Origin: an uncultured Pelagibacteraceae bacterium
GTDB lineage: Bacteria; Pseudomonadota; Alphaproteobacteria; Pelagibacterales; Pelagibacteraceae
Length of the DNA: 38,603 bases
Reading direction: 5' to 3'
NCBI GenBank assembly: GCA_902515205.1
Contig: CABXTU010000009.1
Location: 1-38,603, forward strand
Shown here: positions 8,320-17,220 of the stretch, piece by piece
Layout of the letters: the number at the start of each line of letters is the position of its first letter
Position numbering within the stretch: the first letter of the stretch is position 1
Position numbers and translations under genes: made by a program
The notes under the pieces: generated by a model
Database searches by the model: none
Seen by the model: only the letters and a program-made list of their open reading frames with translations
Told to the model about the DNA's origin: nothing

Positions 8320-8918
8320 TATAAATTTTGCGCAGCTACCATTGATAAAAGCATAGGTAGAGATAAAAGTGTATTTGCTCTAGAAACCAACATAGCGGTT
8401 TTTGCAGATTTAGCTTTTAATTCTTGATCACATTCTACAATACCTAGGGCTCTTTTTTGATTTGGCCAGATAATAAACCAAACATTGAATGCCATAATAA
8501 TACCTAGCCACATGCCGATACCAATTGCAGTATGTTTTGGTACATTAGAGTTAATGCTTAAAGTCATTGCATCATATAAATAACCATTAAGCAAAGCGAG
8601 AATAAATCCCGATATTATTGTTAAAAATGCTGCCCATCTAAAATAAAATAAAGCTGCTGGCGCTATTACTTTTCCAATAGCAGGTTTTTGTTCTTCAGGT
8701 ATTTTTGACATATTTGGTATTTGAACAAAGTTAAAATACCATAATAAACCAATCCACATAATCGCAACACAAACATGTAAAAATCTACATAACCAACTCC
8801 AAAAGATATCGTCAAAAGCAAATCCACCATTTAAAAAAAATAAGATTAAGAATACTATAATTGCAAGTGAAGATGACGCATAAATAGTTTTTGACAAAGA
8901 CGATAATAATTTTAACAT
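8316..8918 (-). CDS. PuuD-like integral membrane protein (urate hydroxylase PuuD family membrane domain), no cytochrome c domain
   Basis: The 200-residue hydrophobic protein matches, as I recall the family, the membrane part of urate hydroxylase PuuD: R-F-L-H-V-C-V-A-I-M-W-I-G-L-L-W-Y-F-N-F-V-Q (around 45-66), F-Y-F-R-W-A-A-F, a middle W-x-I-I-x-A-F-N-V-W-F-I-I-W-P-N-Q segment and the A-M-L-V-S-R-A-N-T-L-L-S-L-P-M ending. About five membrane helices are visible. PuuD proper ends in a cytochrome c domain with a C-x-x-C-H haem site; none exists here, so urate oxidation cannot be assumed and another redox or unknown role is possible. It is transcribed divergently from sodB, with 75 AT-only-like bases between them, and convergently with secF. 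Confidence 0.7.
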   Translation of the reverse strand: MLKLLSSLSKTIYASSSLAIIVFLILFFLNGGFAFDDIFWSWLCRFLHVCVAIMWIGLLWYFNFVQIPNMSKIPEEQKPAIGKVIAPAALFYFRWAAFLTIISGFILALLNGYLYDAMTLSINSNVPKHTAIGIGMWLGIIMAFNVWFIIWPNQKRALGIVECDQELKAKSAKTAMLVSRANTLLSLPMLLSMVAAQNLY

Positions 8919-8993
8919 TATAGAAAAATTATATATTAAAAATTAAATTAATATAATATAAATTTTTTATTAATTACTAATTAAATTGTAAAT

Positions 8994-9587
8994 ATGAACT
9001 TCACATTACCAAAATTAGATTATCCTAATAATGCTTTATCCCCAATTATGTCTGAGGAGACATTAGACTTGCATCATGGAAAACATCATCAAACATATAT
9101 AACAAATCTTACTAATTTTATTAAAGATACAGACATGAATAGAATGTCTTTAGAGGAAATTATTCTGAATAGTTCTAAAGATAAATCAAAAGTTGGAATT
9201 TTTAATAATGCTAGTCAACATTGGAATCATAACCTTTTTTGGAAATGTATGAAACCAAATGGAGGTGGTCAGATGCCATCAAAATTAGAAAAAAGAATAA
9301 TTACAGATTTTGGAAGTGTTGATCAATTTAAAAACGAATTTAAACAAGCTGGCATCACTCAATTTGGTTCTGGTTGGTGTTGGTTATCTATTAACAAAGG
9401 AAAATTAGTAGTTTCAAAAACTGCTAATGCTATAAATCCATTAATTGATAATATGAAGCCGATACTAGGATGTGATGTGTGGGAACATTCTTATTATATT
9501 GACTACAGAAATAGAAGACCAGAATATTTAGATAAGTTTGTAGAAAATTTAATCAATTGGGAATTTGTTGAATCTTTACTTGATTAA
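8994..9587 (+). CDS. sodB: superoxide dismutase, Fe type
   Basis: Converts superoxide to oxygen and hydrogen peroxide in the cytoplasm. The 197-residue protein carries all four metal ligands: H27 (in L-H-H-G-K-H-H), H79 (in N-N-A-S-Q-H-W-N-H), D161 and H165 (in D-V-W-E-H-S-Y-Y-I-D-Y-R-N). The second-sphere glutamine is at position 75, in the N-N-A-x-Q motif of iron enzymes, and the manganese-type A-N-Q-D-S-P segment is absent (T-A-N-A-I-N-P instead), so iron is the likelier metal. No signal peptide. The gene stands alone between a divergent and a convergent neighbour; its TAA interlocks with the stop of the minus-strand gene at 9584-9587. Confidence 0.93.
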   Translation: MNFTLPKLDYPNNALSPIMSEETLDLHHGKHHQTYITNLTNFIKDTDMNRMSLEEIILNSSKDKSKVGIFNNASQHWNHNLFWKCMKPNGGGQMPSKLEKRIITDFGSVDQFKNEFKQAGITQFGSGWCWLSINKGKLVVSKTANAINPLIDNMKPILGCDVWEHSYYIDYRNRRPEYLDKFVENLINWEFVESLLD

Positions 9588-10013
9588 TCAATTTTTGTTT
9601 GGCTAATTTTCCTAGCATGAATGAAAGATCTGATACACTGATAAGTAAAATAAAATCCAGTTAATAACATCATTGATTTAGATGTATCTGCCCAATACTT
9701 TTCAAATGCACTTCCTGTTAAAAACGACCTAATAATATCTAACCCACCTAAAAAAATAATCAAACCACAAAGAACCACAATATGCATAAACAATTTTTTT
9801 TTGTTAACAAATTTCATTGATAAAAAAGCAAATACCAAAATTGGAAGACCTAAAATAGATGGAATATAAGATGTAAAAGAATTACTTCCACTTATTAAAC
9901 TAATTAGTACCCCCCCAAAAAATAAGAAATAGTCCATAAACAATAGATAATTTTTCCATTTTCATTCCTAATACCTTAAATTCATTAATGTCTTGATTCA
10001 ACTCATCAACCAT
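9584..10013 (-). CDS. small multi-pass membrane protein of unknown function; frame broken at a run of seven G
   Basis: The intact downstream frame (9584-9943) encodes 119 residues with about three membrane helices, but its apparent start (M-F-M-D-Y-F-L) looks artificial. In the -1 frame an ORF from the ATG at 10013 reads M-V-D-E-L-N-Q-D, then M-K-M-E-K-L-S-I-V-Y-G-L-F-L-I-F-W-G and stops at 9900-9902. Both frames meet at seven G on the coding strand (9910-9916); removing one G joins them smoothly as L-I-F-W-G-V-L-I-S-L-I-S, giving a protein of about 143 residues with four helices. The break may be a sequencing or assembly error, a recent mutation or slippage-based switching. Function is not recognised. 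It lies 18 bases after a 48-codon ORF following uvrA. Confidence 0.65.
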
Positions 10014-10031
10014 AGTTTCTTATATATTTGA

Positions 10032-10178
10032 TTAGTTCAAATTAAGCAAATTAAATCCAGCAATAATAAATATAACTAGCCAAATTAATCCTTTAACTAA
10101 AAAAAAGGTAAAACTACTAATTAAAAAAAGTTTTCCAATTTTTTTTTTAAGTAAAAATCTGTACAATTTGTTTATCAA
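10032..10178 (-). CDS. 48-codon membrane peptide ORF directly downstream of uvrA
   Basis: An unbroken frame of 48 codons fills most of the gap after uvrA. The likely start TTG (10178-10176) overlaps the uvrA stop TGA as TTGA, suggesting re-initiation; a second TTG lies four codons later. The product begins with a basic patch ([13 protein letters not shown]) followed by a hydrophobic stretch ending in [15 protein letters not shown], consistent with one or two membrane helices with the basic end inside. Codon use looks normal and the stop TAA (10034-10032) lies 18 bases before the next gene start. I do not recognise a family. The lack of an ATG lowers confidence. Confidence 0.5.
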   Translation of the reverse strand: MINKLYRFLLKKKIGKLFLISSFTFFLVKGLIWLVIFIIAGFNLLNLN

Positions 10179-13033
10179 ATGCTTAGTAATGGTTTTAAAA
10201 ATTTACCAGTATAACTGGTACTAATTTTACAAATTTCCTCAGGTTTTCCTTCTGCAATAATTTTTCCACCTTTTACGCCTCCTTCTGGGCCCATATCAAC
10301 AATATAATCTGCAGTTTTGATAACATCTAAGTTATGTTCTATTACAACAACTGTATTGCCCAATGCAACAAATGTGTGAAGTATTTCAAGCAACTTTTTA
10401 ATGTCGTGCTGATGTAGGCCAGTAGTTGGTTCATCTAATATATATATTGTTCTTCCAGTTGATCTTTTTGATAACTCTTTTGCTAATTTGATTCTCTGAG
10501 CTTCCCCACCCGAAAGTGTTGTAGCTTGCTGTCCTATCTTTATATATCCTAATCCAACCTTTTTTAATGTTAAAAGTTTAGTTTTAATGTTAGAAATATT
10601 TTCAAAATATTCACATCCTTCATCAACAGTCATGTTCAATACATCAGCAATACTTTTATCTTTAAACTTTATTTCTAGAGTTTCACGGTTGTATCTGGTT
10701 CCCTTACACTCATCACATTGGATATAAACATCTGGCAAAAAGTGCATTTCATAGGTTATTACACCATCTCCTTCACAAGCTTCACATCTACCCCCTCTAA
10801 CATTAAATGAAAATCTGCCTGGTTTATAGCCTCTAGTTTTAGACTCAGGTAATCCAGTAAACCAATCTCTTATAGGCCCGAATGCTCCTGTATAAGTTGC
10901 CGGATTAGATCTGGGTGTTCTTCCGATAGGTGATTGGTCAATATCAATAATTTTATCAACTAATTCTGTACCTTTAAATCCTTTGAAAGGTTTTGGAATT
11001 TTTCTCGATTTGTTGTTATTTAAGGTCAAGTTAAGAGCATTATATAAAGTTTGTAAAACAAGTGTAGATTTACCACTTCCAGATACTCCTGTGACACAAG
11101 TTAAACTGCCTAAAGGTATCTTTAAATTAACATTATCCAAGTTATTTCCATTTGCTCCTGTAATTTCTAAAAATCTTCCGTTTTTAGCTAATCTTCTTTT
11201 TTGTGGAACATTAATCTTTAACTTTTTTGAAAGATATTTGCCAGTTATACTATTTTGATTTTGACTTATATCTTTAAAAGATCCTTGTGCAACTACCTCT
11301 CCACCGTTGTTACCAGCGTTAGGACCCAGGTCGATTATATGATCTGCATTTTCCATTGTTTCAGTGTCATGTTCAACAACAATTACAGTATTACCTAAAT
11401 CTCTTAATCTTTTCAGGGCATCTATAAGTTTAACATTATCTTTTTGATGTAGGCCAATAGAGGGTTCATCTAAAACATATAAAACTCCAGTTAGACCTGA
11501 GCCTATTTGTGAAGCTAATCTAATTCTTTGTGCTTCTCCTCCAGATAGAGTTCCAGATTCTCTTGAAAGTGTTAGATAATCTAAACCCACATTTAATAAA
11601 AAATTCAATCTTTCATTAATTTCTTTTAATATATGTTCAGCTATTTTTATTTGTCTTTTATCTAAGTTATCTTTGAGATTTTCGAACCATTTAGCTGCAT
11701 CTGAAATAGATTTTTCAGTAACTTCACTTATGTGTAAACCATCAATTTTCACACATAAAGCTTCATCTTTAAGTCTATGGCCATTACATCTTTCGCATTT
11801 AGTATCAGATTGATATTGAGCAATTTCTTCTCTTTTCCAGTCGCTATCTGTCTCAAGATATCTTCTTTCTAAATTATTAATTACGCCTTCGAATGTTTTT
11901 TTATGAGAATATTTTTCATATCCATCATCATATGTAAATTTTATTTCCTCATCATCTGAACCATAAAGGATTATATCCTGGATTTTTTTTGGAAGTTTTG
12001 ACCATTTTTCACCCATAGAGAAACCATAATGTTTTGCGAGAGAAGATAATGTTTGAGCATAATATAATGTGGTAGTTTTAGCCCATGGTTCAATAGCACC
12101 ATCCTCTATACTTTTTTTTTCATTGGGAATAACCAGATTTGGATCAACATTCAATTTTATACCTATACCCTCACATTCTTCACATGCACCAAATGGACTA
12201 TTAAATGAAAAAAGCCTTGGTTCAATTTCTTCAATGGTGAAACCACTTTCAGGACAGGCAAACTTTGTTGAAAAAATAATTTTTTCTACTTTTCTAAATT
12301 TTTTTGGCAAAGTTTCATCTTCATATTCAACAAATAATAAGCCATTCGCTAAATTAATAGAAGTTTCAATTCCTTCAGCCAATCTGTTTCCTAAAGTTGA
12401 GTTAAGCACAATTCTATCTACAAGAATTGATATATCGTGTTTAACTTTTTTATTTAATTCAGGAATCTTTTCTATGTCGTATAATACTTCATCAATCTTA
12501 ATTTTTCTAAAACCTCTTTTTTTATAACCTAAAATTTCTTTTTTATATTCACCTTTTCGTCCTCTTACTACTGGTGCATATAGGTAAATCGTTGATTTTT
12601 TTGGTAACCCTTTAATCTTGTCAACTATTTGACTTATTGTTTGAGATTCAATTGGTTTACCAGTAAAAGGTGAGAAAGGTATTCCTGCTCTAGCATATAA
12701 AACCCTCATATAATCATAAATTTCAGTCACAGTAGCGACTGTTGATCTGGGATTTTTTGATGTATTTTTTTGTTCTATAGATATTGCAGGACTTAACCCT
12801 TCAATTAGATCCACATTCGGTTTTTTCATTTTGTCTAGAAATTGCCTGGCATAAGCAGATAAACTTTCAACGTATCTTCTTTGACCTTCGGCATAAACTG
12901 TATCAAAAGCAAGAGATGATTTTCCTGAGCCTGATAAGCCTGTTATTACAATAAATTTATCTTTAGGTATTTCTAAAGAAATATTCTTTAAATTATGTTC
13001 TTTAGCTCCCTTAATAACTATCTTTTTAATCAT
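10175..13033 (-). CDS. uvrA: excinuclease ABC subunit A
   Basis: Damage-recognition ATPase of nucleotide excision repair, loading UvrB on lesions. The 952-residue protein has the twin ABC layout: Walker A G-L-S-G-S-G-K-S (32-39), signature [12 protein letters not shown] with [12 protein letters not shown], then a second [10 protein letters not shown] and [12 protein letters not shown] with [12 protein letters not shown]. The C-terminal zinc module C-E-A-C...C-D-E-C is intact. The N-terminal one reads C-P-E-S...C-E-E-C, with one cysteine replaced, a variant I believe is common in Alphaproteobacteria. It is divergent from ssb (90 bases), as in Escherichia coli, but I see no SOS box in the gap. 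Confidence 0.96.
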   Translation of the reverse strand: MIKKIVIKGAKEHNLKNISLEIPKDKFIVITGLSGSGKSSLAFDTVYAEGQRRYVESLSAYARQFLDKMKKPNVDLIEGLSPAISIEQKNTSKNPRSTVATVTEIYDYMRVLYARAGIPFSPFTGKPIESQTISQIVDKIKGLPKKSTIYLYAPVVRGRKGEYKKEILGYKKRGFRKIKIDEVLYDIEKIPELNKKVKHDISILVDRIVLNSTLGNRLAEGIETSINLANGLLFVEYEDETLPKKFRKVEKIIFSTKFACPESGFTIEEIEPRLFSFNSPFGACEECEGIGIKLNVDPNLVIPNEKKSIEDGAIEPWAKTTTLYYAQTLSSLAKHYGFSMGEKWSKLPKKIQDIILYGSDDEEIKFTYDDGYEKYSHKKTFEGVINNLERRYLETDSDWKREEIAQYQSDTKCERCNGHRLKDEALCVKIDGLHISEVTEKSISDAAKWFENLKDNLDKRQIKIAEHILKEINERLNFLLNVGLDYLTLSRESGTLSGGEAQRIRLASQIGSGLTGVLYVLDEPSIGLHQKDNVKLIDALKRLRDLGNTVIVVEHDTETMENADHIIDLGPNAGNNGGEVVAQGSFKDISQNQNSITGKYLSKKLKINVPQKRRLAKNGRFLEITGANGNNLDNVNLKIPLGSLTCVTGVSGSGKSTLVLQTLYNALNLTLNNNKSRKIPKPFKGFKGTELVDKIIDIDQSPIGRTPRSNPATYTGAFGPIRDWFTGLPESKTRGYKPGRFSFNVRGGRCEACEGDGVITYEMHFLPDVYIQCDECKGTRYNRETLEIKFKDKSIADVLNMTVDEGCEYFENISNIKTKLLTLKKVGLGYIKIGQQATTLSGGEAQRIKLAKELSKRSTGRTIYILDEPTTGLHQHDIKKLLEILHTFVALGNTVVVIEHNLDVIKTADYIVDMGPEGGVKGGKIIAEGKPEEICKISTSYTGKFLKPLLSI

Positions 13034-13123
13034 ATTTCTTGTTGCTTTGACTTAATAAAATTAATATTCAGAGTAAATTGTGATATAAATCTAATTAATT
13101 AAAAAAACAAATACTAAAATATT

Positions 13124-13579
13124 ATGGCTGGGAGTTTAAATAAAGTACTTTTAATTGGTCGTTTGGGCGCAGACCCAGAAATCAAACAAATGGTTAACGG
13201 CAAAAGTGTAGCAAGATTAAGTTTGGCTACAAGTCAATCTTGGAAAGATAAAAATAGTGGTGAAAAAAAAGAAAAAACGGAATGGCACCGCATAGTTGTA
13301 TTTAACGAAGGATTGGTAAACGTAGTTCAACAATATTTAAAAAAAGGTGCTCAGATTTACGTTGAAGGACAATTAACTAATAGAAAATGGAAAGATGAAC
13401 AATCAGGCCAAGATAAGTACTCTACTGAGATAGTTATTCAAGGTTATAATTCATCTTTAACAATGCTAGGAGGCGGAAGTTCTAGTGGAGGAATTTCTAA
13501 GGACAACACACAGTCATCTGAAAAAAATCAGGATATTTCACAAATATCAGATGATATGGATGACGAAATTCCATTTTAA
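13124..13579 (+). CDS. ssb: single-stranded DNA-binding protein
   Basis: Coats single-stranded DNA in replication, repair and recombination. The 151-residue protein has the OB fold in residues 1-110: [14 protein letters not shown] (6-19), [22 protein letters not shown], and [14 protein letters not shown] Gly/Ser/Gln linker follows, then the acidic C-terminal tip D-D-M-D-D-E-I-P-F, which recruits partner proteins. It starts a plus-strand unit, with gyrA 5 bases downstream. The start ATG is followed by A-G-S-L-N-K-V, the usual SSB N-terminus. Confidence 0.96.
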   Translation: MAGSLNKVLLIGRLGADPEIKQMVNGKSVARLSLATSQSWKDKNSGEKKEKTEWHRIVVFNEGLVNVVQQYLKKGAQIYVEGQLTNRKWKDEQSGQDKYSTEIVIQGYNSSLTMLGGGSSSGGISKDNTQSSEKNQDISQISDDMDDEIPF

Positions 13580-13584
13580 AATTT

Positions 13585-16164
13585 ATGCAAAAAACGGAAG
13601 TTCCTGAAGATAAAAATATAAAATTAATATCAATGCATGACGAGATGAGTTCGTCTTATCTTTCTTATGCAATGAGTGTTATAGTAAGTAGAGCTCTTCC
13701 AGATATAAGAGACGGTTTAAAACCAGTTCATAGAAGAATTTTGTATGCTATGTATAAAGGTGGTTATGATTGGTCAAAACAATTTAGAAAATCTGCTAGA
13801 ATTGTTGGAGATGTAATTGGTAAATATCATCCCCATGGTGATCAATCAGTGTATGATGCATTAGTCCGTATGGTTCAAGATTTTTCAATGAGTTTGCCCT
13901 TAGTAGATGGACAGGGAAATTTTGGATCAATAGATGGAGATCCAGCCGCAGCGATGCGTTATACTGAAACAAGACTTTCAAAAGTATCTCAATTTTTAAT
14001 CGATGATATAGAAAAAAATACAATTAATTTTAAAAGTAATTACGATGAAACAGAAAAAGAACCATCAGTACTTCCCGCTCAATTTCCAAATTTATTAGTA
14101 AATGGAGCTGGTGGAATCGCAGTTGGAATGGCGACTAGTATACCTCCCCATAATCTTGGAGAAGTTATAAATGGCGTATTGGCCTTAATAGATAACAAGG
14201 ACATAAAAATTAAAGAGCTTATGAAACATATTCCTGGACCTGATTTTCCTACAGGAGGAGTTATTATTGGAAAAGACATAATCAAACAAGGCTATAATAA
14301 AGGAAGAGGATCATTTAAAATAAGAGGAGAAATTTCTATAGAAAGTTTAAAGAATGGAAGAGAAAGACTTGTTATTACTTCCATACCATATCAAGTTAAT
14401 AAATCTGTTTTAAATGAGAGAATAGCTCAATTAGTTAGAGAAAAAAAAATTGAAGGGATAAGAGACATTAGAGATGAATCTAATAGGGAAGGCATAAGAG
14501 TATCTATAGATTTAAAAAATGGTGTTGAGCCAGAAACCATAAAGAGACAACTATATAAAAATACACAAATAGAAAGTTCATTTGGTTTTAATACCTTAGC
14601 AATAGTTGATGGTAAACCTGAAACTTGCAATTTAAAATATTTCTTAACAAATTTTTTAGCTTTTAGAGAAGATGTAGTTATAAAAAAAACAAAATTTGAT
14701 TTACAAAAAGCTGAAGAGAGGGCCCATATACTAATAGGGCTATCGGTTTCAGTTGAAAATCTTGATAAGATTATAAAAATCATTAGAAACTCAAAGACTC
14801 CTGATGATGCAAAAAAATTCATTTTAAAAATTAAATGGAAAATTAATAAAGCTCAAAAAATAATTTCTCTAGTTGAAAGTAAAAAAACTAAAGGTTTATA
14901 CTTACTTTCAGAACCTCAAGTAAACGCTATTTTAGAATTGAGGTTACAAAAACTTACAGCTTTAGGTATTAATGAAATAGAGATTGAAATAAAAAAATTA
15001 GCTGAACTAATTACAAAATATAAAAAGATAATTTCATCTAAGAAAGAATTACAGAGAGTAATTAGTAATGAATTAATAAGTATTAAAGAAAAATACTCAA
15101 TACCACGTAGAACAAAAATAATTAATGCTGTACTTAATTATGATATAGAAGAAACCATTCAAAAACAATCTGTTTTAATTACAGTTACACTCCAAGGTTA
15201 TATAAAAAGAGGTTCTTTAAATAATGTAAAAACTCAAAAAAGAGGCGGAAAAGGAAAAACAGGTATAACAACAAGAAATGAAGATTCAGTCGTTCAGACT
15301 TTGTCTGTAAATACTCATACTTCAGTATTATTTTTTTCTACCGAAGGACTAGTTTACAGGATTAAGGCTTGGAAAATTCCAGAGGGATCAGCCTCATCAA
15401 AAGGTAAATCATTATTTAATATTTTACCATTGAAGAATCATCAATCTATAAGCTCGATCATGCCCTTTCCTGATAAGGACTCTGAACTTAAAAATTATCA
15501 AATAGTTTTTGCAACATCTCAAGGTAAAATTCGAAAAAATAGTCTTGAAGATTTTTCATCAATAAATGCTTCAGGAAAAATTGCAATGAAACTCGATACA
15601 AATGATAAGATTGTGGGTGTTAAAATTTGTAAGGATGACCAAGATATAATTTTAAGTACTAAACTTGGTAAATGTATAAGATTTGAGTCTAAAAAATTAA
15701 GAGTTTTTAAGGGTAGATCATCTAAGGGAATTAAGGGAATAGTTTTGGCTCCTAATGATCAAATAGTTTCTCTTTCCATAATAGATAATGACAAAAATTT
15801 AAAGAATTCCAAAAAATCTAAAGATGATAAGTCTGAAGTAAAAGCTAAAGAAAAATTTATTCTTTCAATAACTGAAAATGGATATGGAAAAAAAACTTTA
15901 CACACAGACTATCGAGTAACTAATCGAGGAGGAAAGGGGATAATTGGTATCATAAATTCTCTTAGAAATGGTAATATATCCTCTTCATTTCCTGTTTTTG
16001 ATGGAGATGAAATTTTGATTTCAACAAATAAAGGAAGAGTTATTAGAGTGGCTGTAAAAGAAATAAGAACAGCTGGTAGAAACACCCAGGGTGTCAGAAT
16101 TATCAAATTATCTGGTGAAGAAAAAGTTGTTTCAGCAGATAAAATTGATGATAATTTAGTTTGA
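13585..16164 (+). CDS. gyrA: DNA gyrase subunit A
   Basis: Breakage-reunion subunit of gyrase, which introduces negative supercoils. The 859-residue protein shows the winged-helix core with [16 protein letters not shown], the active-site tyrosine in A-M-R-Y-T-E-T-R-L, and a C-terminal beta-pinwheel with the GyrA box Q-K-R-G-G-K-G, which separates it from ParC. In the quinolone-interaction helix the sequence is [10 protein letters not shown], so the position equivalent to Escherichia coli Ser83 is glutamine while Asp87 is kept. A Lys/Ser-rich insert lies between pinwheel blades around residues 735-755. It overlaps coaD by one base (TGATG). Confidence 0.96.
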   Translation: MQKTEVPEDKNIKLISMHDEMSSSYLSYAMSVIVSRALPDIRDGLKPVHRRILYAMYKGGYDWSKQFRKSARIVGDVIGKYHPHGDQSVYDALVRMVQDFSMSLPLVDGQGNFGSIDGDPAAAMRYTETRLSKVSQFLIDDIEKNTINFKSNYDETEKEPSVLPAQFPNLLVNGAGGIAVGMATSIPPHNLGEVINGVLALIDNKDIKIKELMKHIPGPDFPTGGVIIGKDIIKQGYNKGRGSFKIRGEISIESLKNGRERLVITSIPYQVNKSVLNERIAQLVREKKIEGIRDIRDESNREGIRVSIDLKNGVEPETIKRQLYKNTQIESSFGFNTLAIVDGKPETCNLKYFLTNFLAFREDVVIKKTKFDLQKAEERAHILIGLSVSVENLDKIIKIIRNSKTPDDAKKFILKIKWKINKAQKIISLVESKKTKGLYLLSEPQVNAILELRLQKLTALGINEIEIEIKKLAELITKYKKIISSKKELQRVISNELISIKEKYSIPRRTKIINAVLNYDIEETIQKQSVLITVTLQGYIKRGSLNNVKTQKRGGKGKTGITTRNEDSVVQTLSVNTHTSVLFFSTEGLVYRIKAWKIPEGSASSKGKSLFNILPLKNHQSISSIMPFPDKDSELKNYQIVFATSQGKIRKNSLEDFSSINASGKIAMKLDTNDKIVGVKICKDDQDIILSTKLGKCIRFESKKLRVFKGRSSKGIKGIVLAPNDQIVSLSIIDNDKNLKNSKKSKDDKSEVKAKEKFILSITENGYGKKTLHTDYRVTNRGGKGIIGIINSLRNGNISSSFPVFDGDEILISTNKGRVIRVAVKEIRTAGRNTQGVRIIKLSGEEKVVSADKIDDNLV

Positions 16165-16658
16165 TGAATAAAGTTGCAATTTATCCTGGAACCTTTGACC
16201 CAATAACTTTTGGTCATATTGATGTAATTAAAAAGGGGCTTAAACTATTTAATAAGATTGTTGTTGCCGTCTCAGATGTAGAGAACAAAGATTATCTATT
16301 TAATTCTTCAGAAAGAATAGAAATTGTTAAAAATGCTTTGTTTTCAGATCTTAAATTGAATAAAAAAAAGATAATTGTTATTTCATTTTCATCTCTTACT
16401 ACTGATTTATGTAAGAAATATAAATCAAATGTTATTTTAAGAGGTTTAAGAGCTGTTTCTGATTTTGAATATGAATTTCAATTAGCTGGAATGAATAGAA
16501 AATTAAATAATAATATTGAAACATTATTTCTAATGTCTGATGTAGAAAATCAAATAATCTCTTCAAAGTTTGTTAAAGAAATTGTTAAACTAAAAGGTGA
16601 TATCAAAAAATTTACTACAAAAAGCACAATTAAATTATTAAAAAATAAATATGAATAA
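16164..16658 (+). CDS. coaD: pantetheine-phosphate adenylyltransferase
   Basis: Penultimate step of coenzyme A synthesis: joins ATP to 4'-phosphopantetheine. From the ATG at 16164 the 164-residue product shows the nucleotidyltransferase start A-I-Y-P-G-T-F-D-P-I-T-F-G-H (the T-x-G-H motif), R-G-L-R-A-V-S-D-F-E-Y-E-F-Q-L-A-G-M-N-R, and I-S-S-K-F-V-K-E-I near the C-terminus. A TTG three bases upstream is also in frame, but the ATG overlapping the gyrA stop by one base is preferred. It overlaps the cyclophilin gene by 8 bases. Confidence 0.94.
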   Translation: MNKVAIYPGTFDPITFGHIDVIKKGLKLFNKIVVAVSDVENKDYLFNSSERIEIVKNALFSDLKLNKKKIIVISFSSLTTDLCKKYKSNVILRGLRAVSDFEYEFQLAGMNRKLNNNIETLFLMSDVENQIISSKFVKEIVKLKGDIKKFTTKSTIKLLKNKYE

Positions 16659-17211
16659 ATTTATTTTTAGTTTATTAATTTTTTATTTTTTTATAACTAA
16701 CCCAACAATGTCAAAGGAGAATATAATGATTTTAAAGCTTAAAGATGGAGAAGTGAAGATTGAGTTGTTTGAAGATGCGGCACCAAATCATGTTAAAAGA
16801 ATAAAAGAATTAGCTAATTCAGGAAAGTATGACAATGTTGTTTTTCACAGAGTAATTGATGGTTTTATGGCCCAAACAGGTGATGTTAAATTTGGCAATT
16901 CTAATTCACCCGATTTTAATTTAGAAAGAGCAGGGATGGGTGGATCTGATTTACCTGACTTAAAACAAGAATTTAATAGTCTTCCACATAATAGAGGAAC
17001 TTTGTCTATGGCAAGATCATCTGATCCAGATAGTGCTAATAGTCAATTTTTTATCTGTTTTAAAGCAGCTCCTTTTTTAGATAGACAGTATACAGTATTT
17101 GGAAAAGTTATTGAAGGTATGGAAGTTGTTGATAAGATTAAAAAAGGAAATGAAAATAATAATGGAGCCGTTACAGACCCTGATAAAATCATCAGCTTTA
17201 AATCATTATAA
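16651..17211 (+). CDS. peptidyl-prolyl cis-trans isomerase, cyclophilin type, exported
   Basis: Catalyses proline isomerisation during protein folding. The 186-residue product starts with a hydrophobic stretch (residues 3-17, with T-N-P-T-M-S-K-E near its end) that looks like a signal peptide, so the enzyme is probably periplasmic, then a single cyclophilin domain. Conserved segments: E-L-F-E-D-A-A-P-N-H-V (38-48), V-V-F-H-R-V-I-D-G-F-M-A-Q-T-G-D, G-T-L-S-M-A-R-S-x-D-P-D-S-A-N-S-Q-F-F-I-C and F-L-D-R-Q-Y-T-V-F-G-K-V-I-E-G-M. An in-frame ATG just before I-L-K-L (codon 26) could give a cytosolic form. It lies between coaD and tgt; in many relatives queA sits between this gene and tgt but is missing here. 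Confidence 0.9.
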   Translation: MNKFIFSLLIFYFFITNPTMSKENIMILKLKDGEVKIELFEDAAPNHVKRIKELANSGKYDNVVFHRVIDGFMAQTGDVKFGNSNSPDFNLERAGMGGSDLPDLKQEFNSLPHNRGTLSMARSSDPDSANSQFFICFKAAPFLDRQYTVFGKVIEGMEVVDKIKKGNENNNGAVTDPDKIISFKSL

Positions 17212-17220
17212 TCTTTATTA

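Noticed and set aside
8919-8993. TATAAT-like hexamer (8952-8957) ahead of sodB
   Set aside because: The gap is almost pure A/T and several equally good -10 matches occur; no matching -35 element is clear, so no promoter is called.
9584-9943. Taking the 119-codon frame as the complete gene
   Set aside because: Its start codons sit inside what looks like an out-of-frame membrane helix; the upstream frame supplies a more natural N-terminus once one G is removed.
10983-11258. 91-codon frame antisense to uvrA
   Set aside because: Shadow of the second Walker A region of uvrA, with no independent support.
12069-12527. 152-codon plus-strand frame inside uvrA
   Set aside because: It lies entirely antisense to the conserved uvrA coding sequence and has a Ser/Phe/Leu-rich composition typical of a complement frame.
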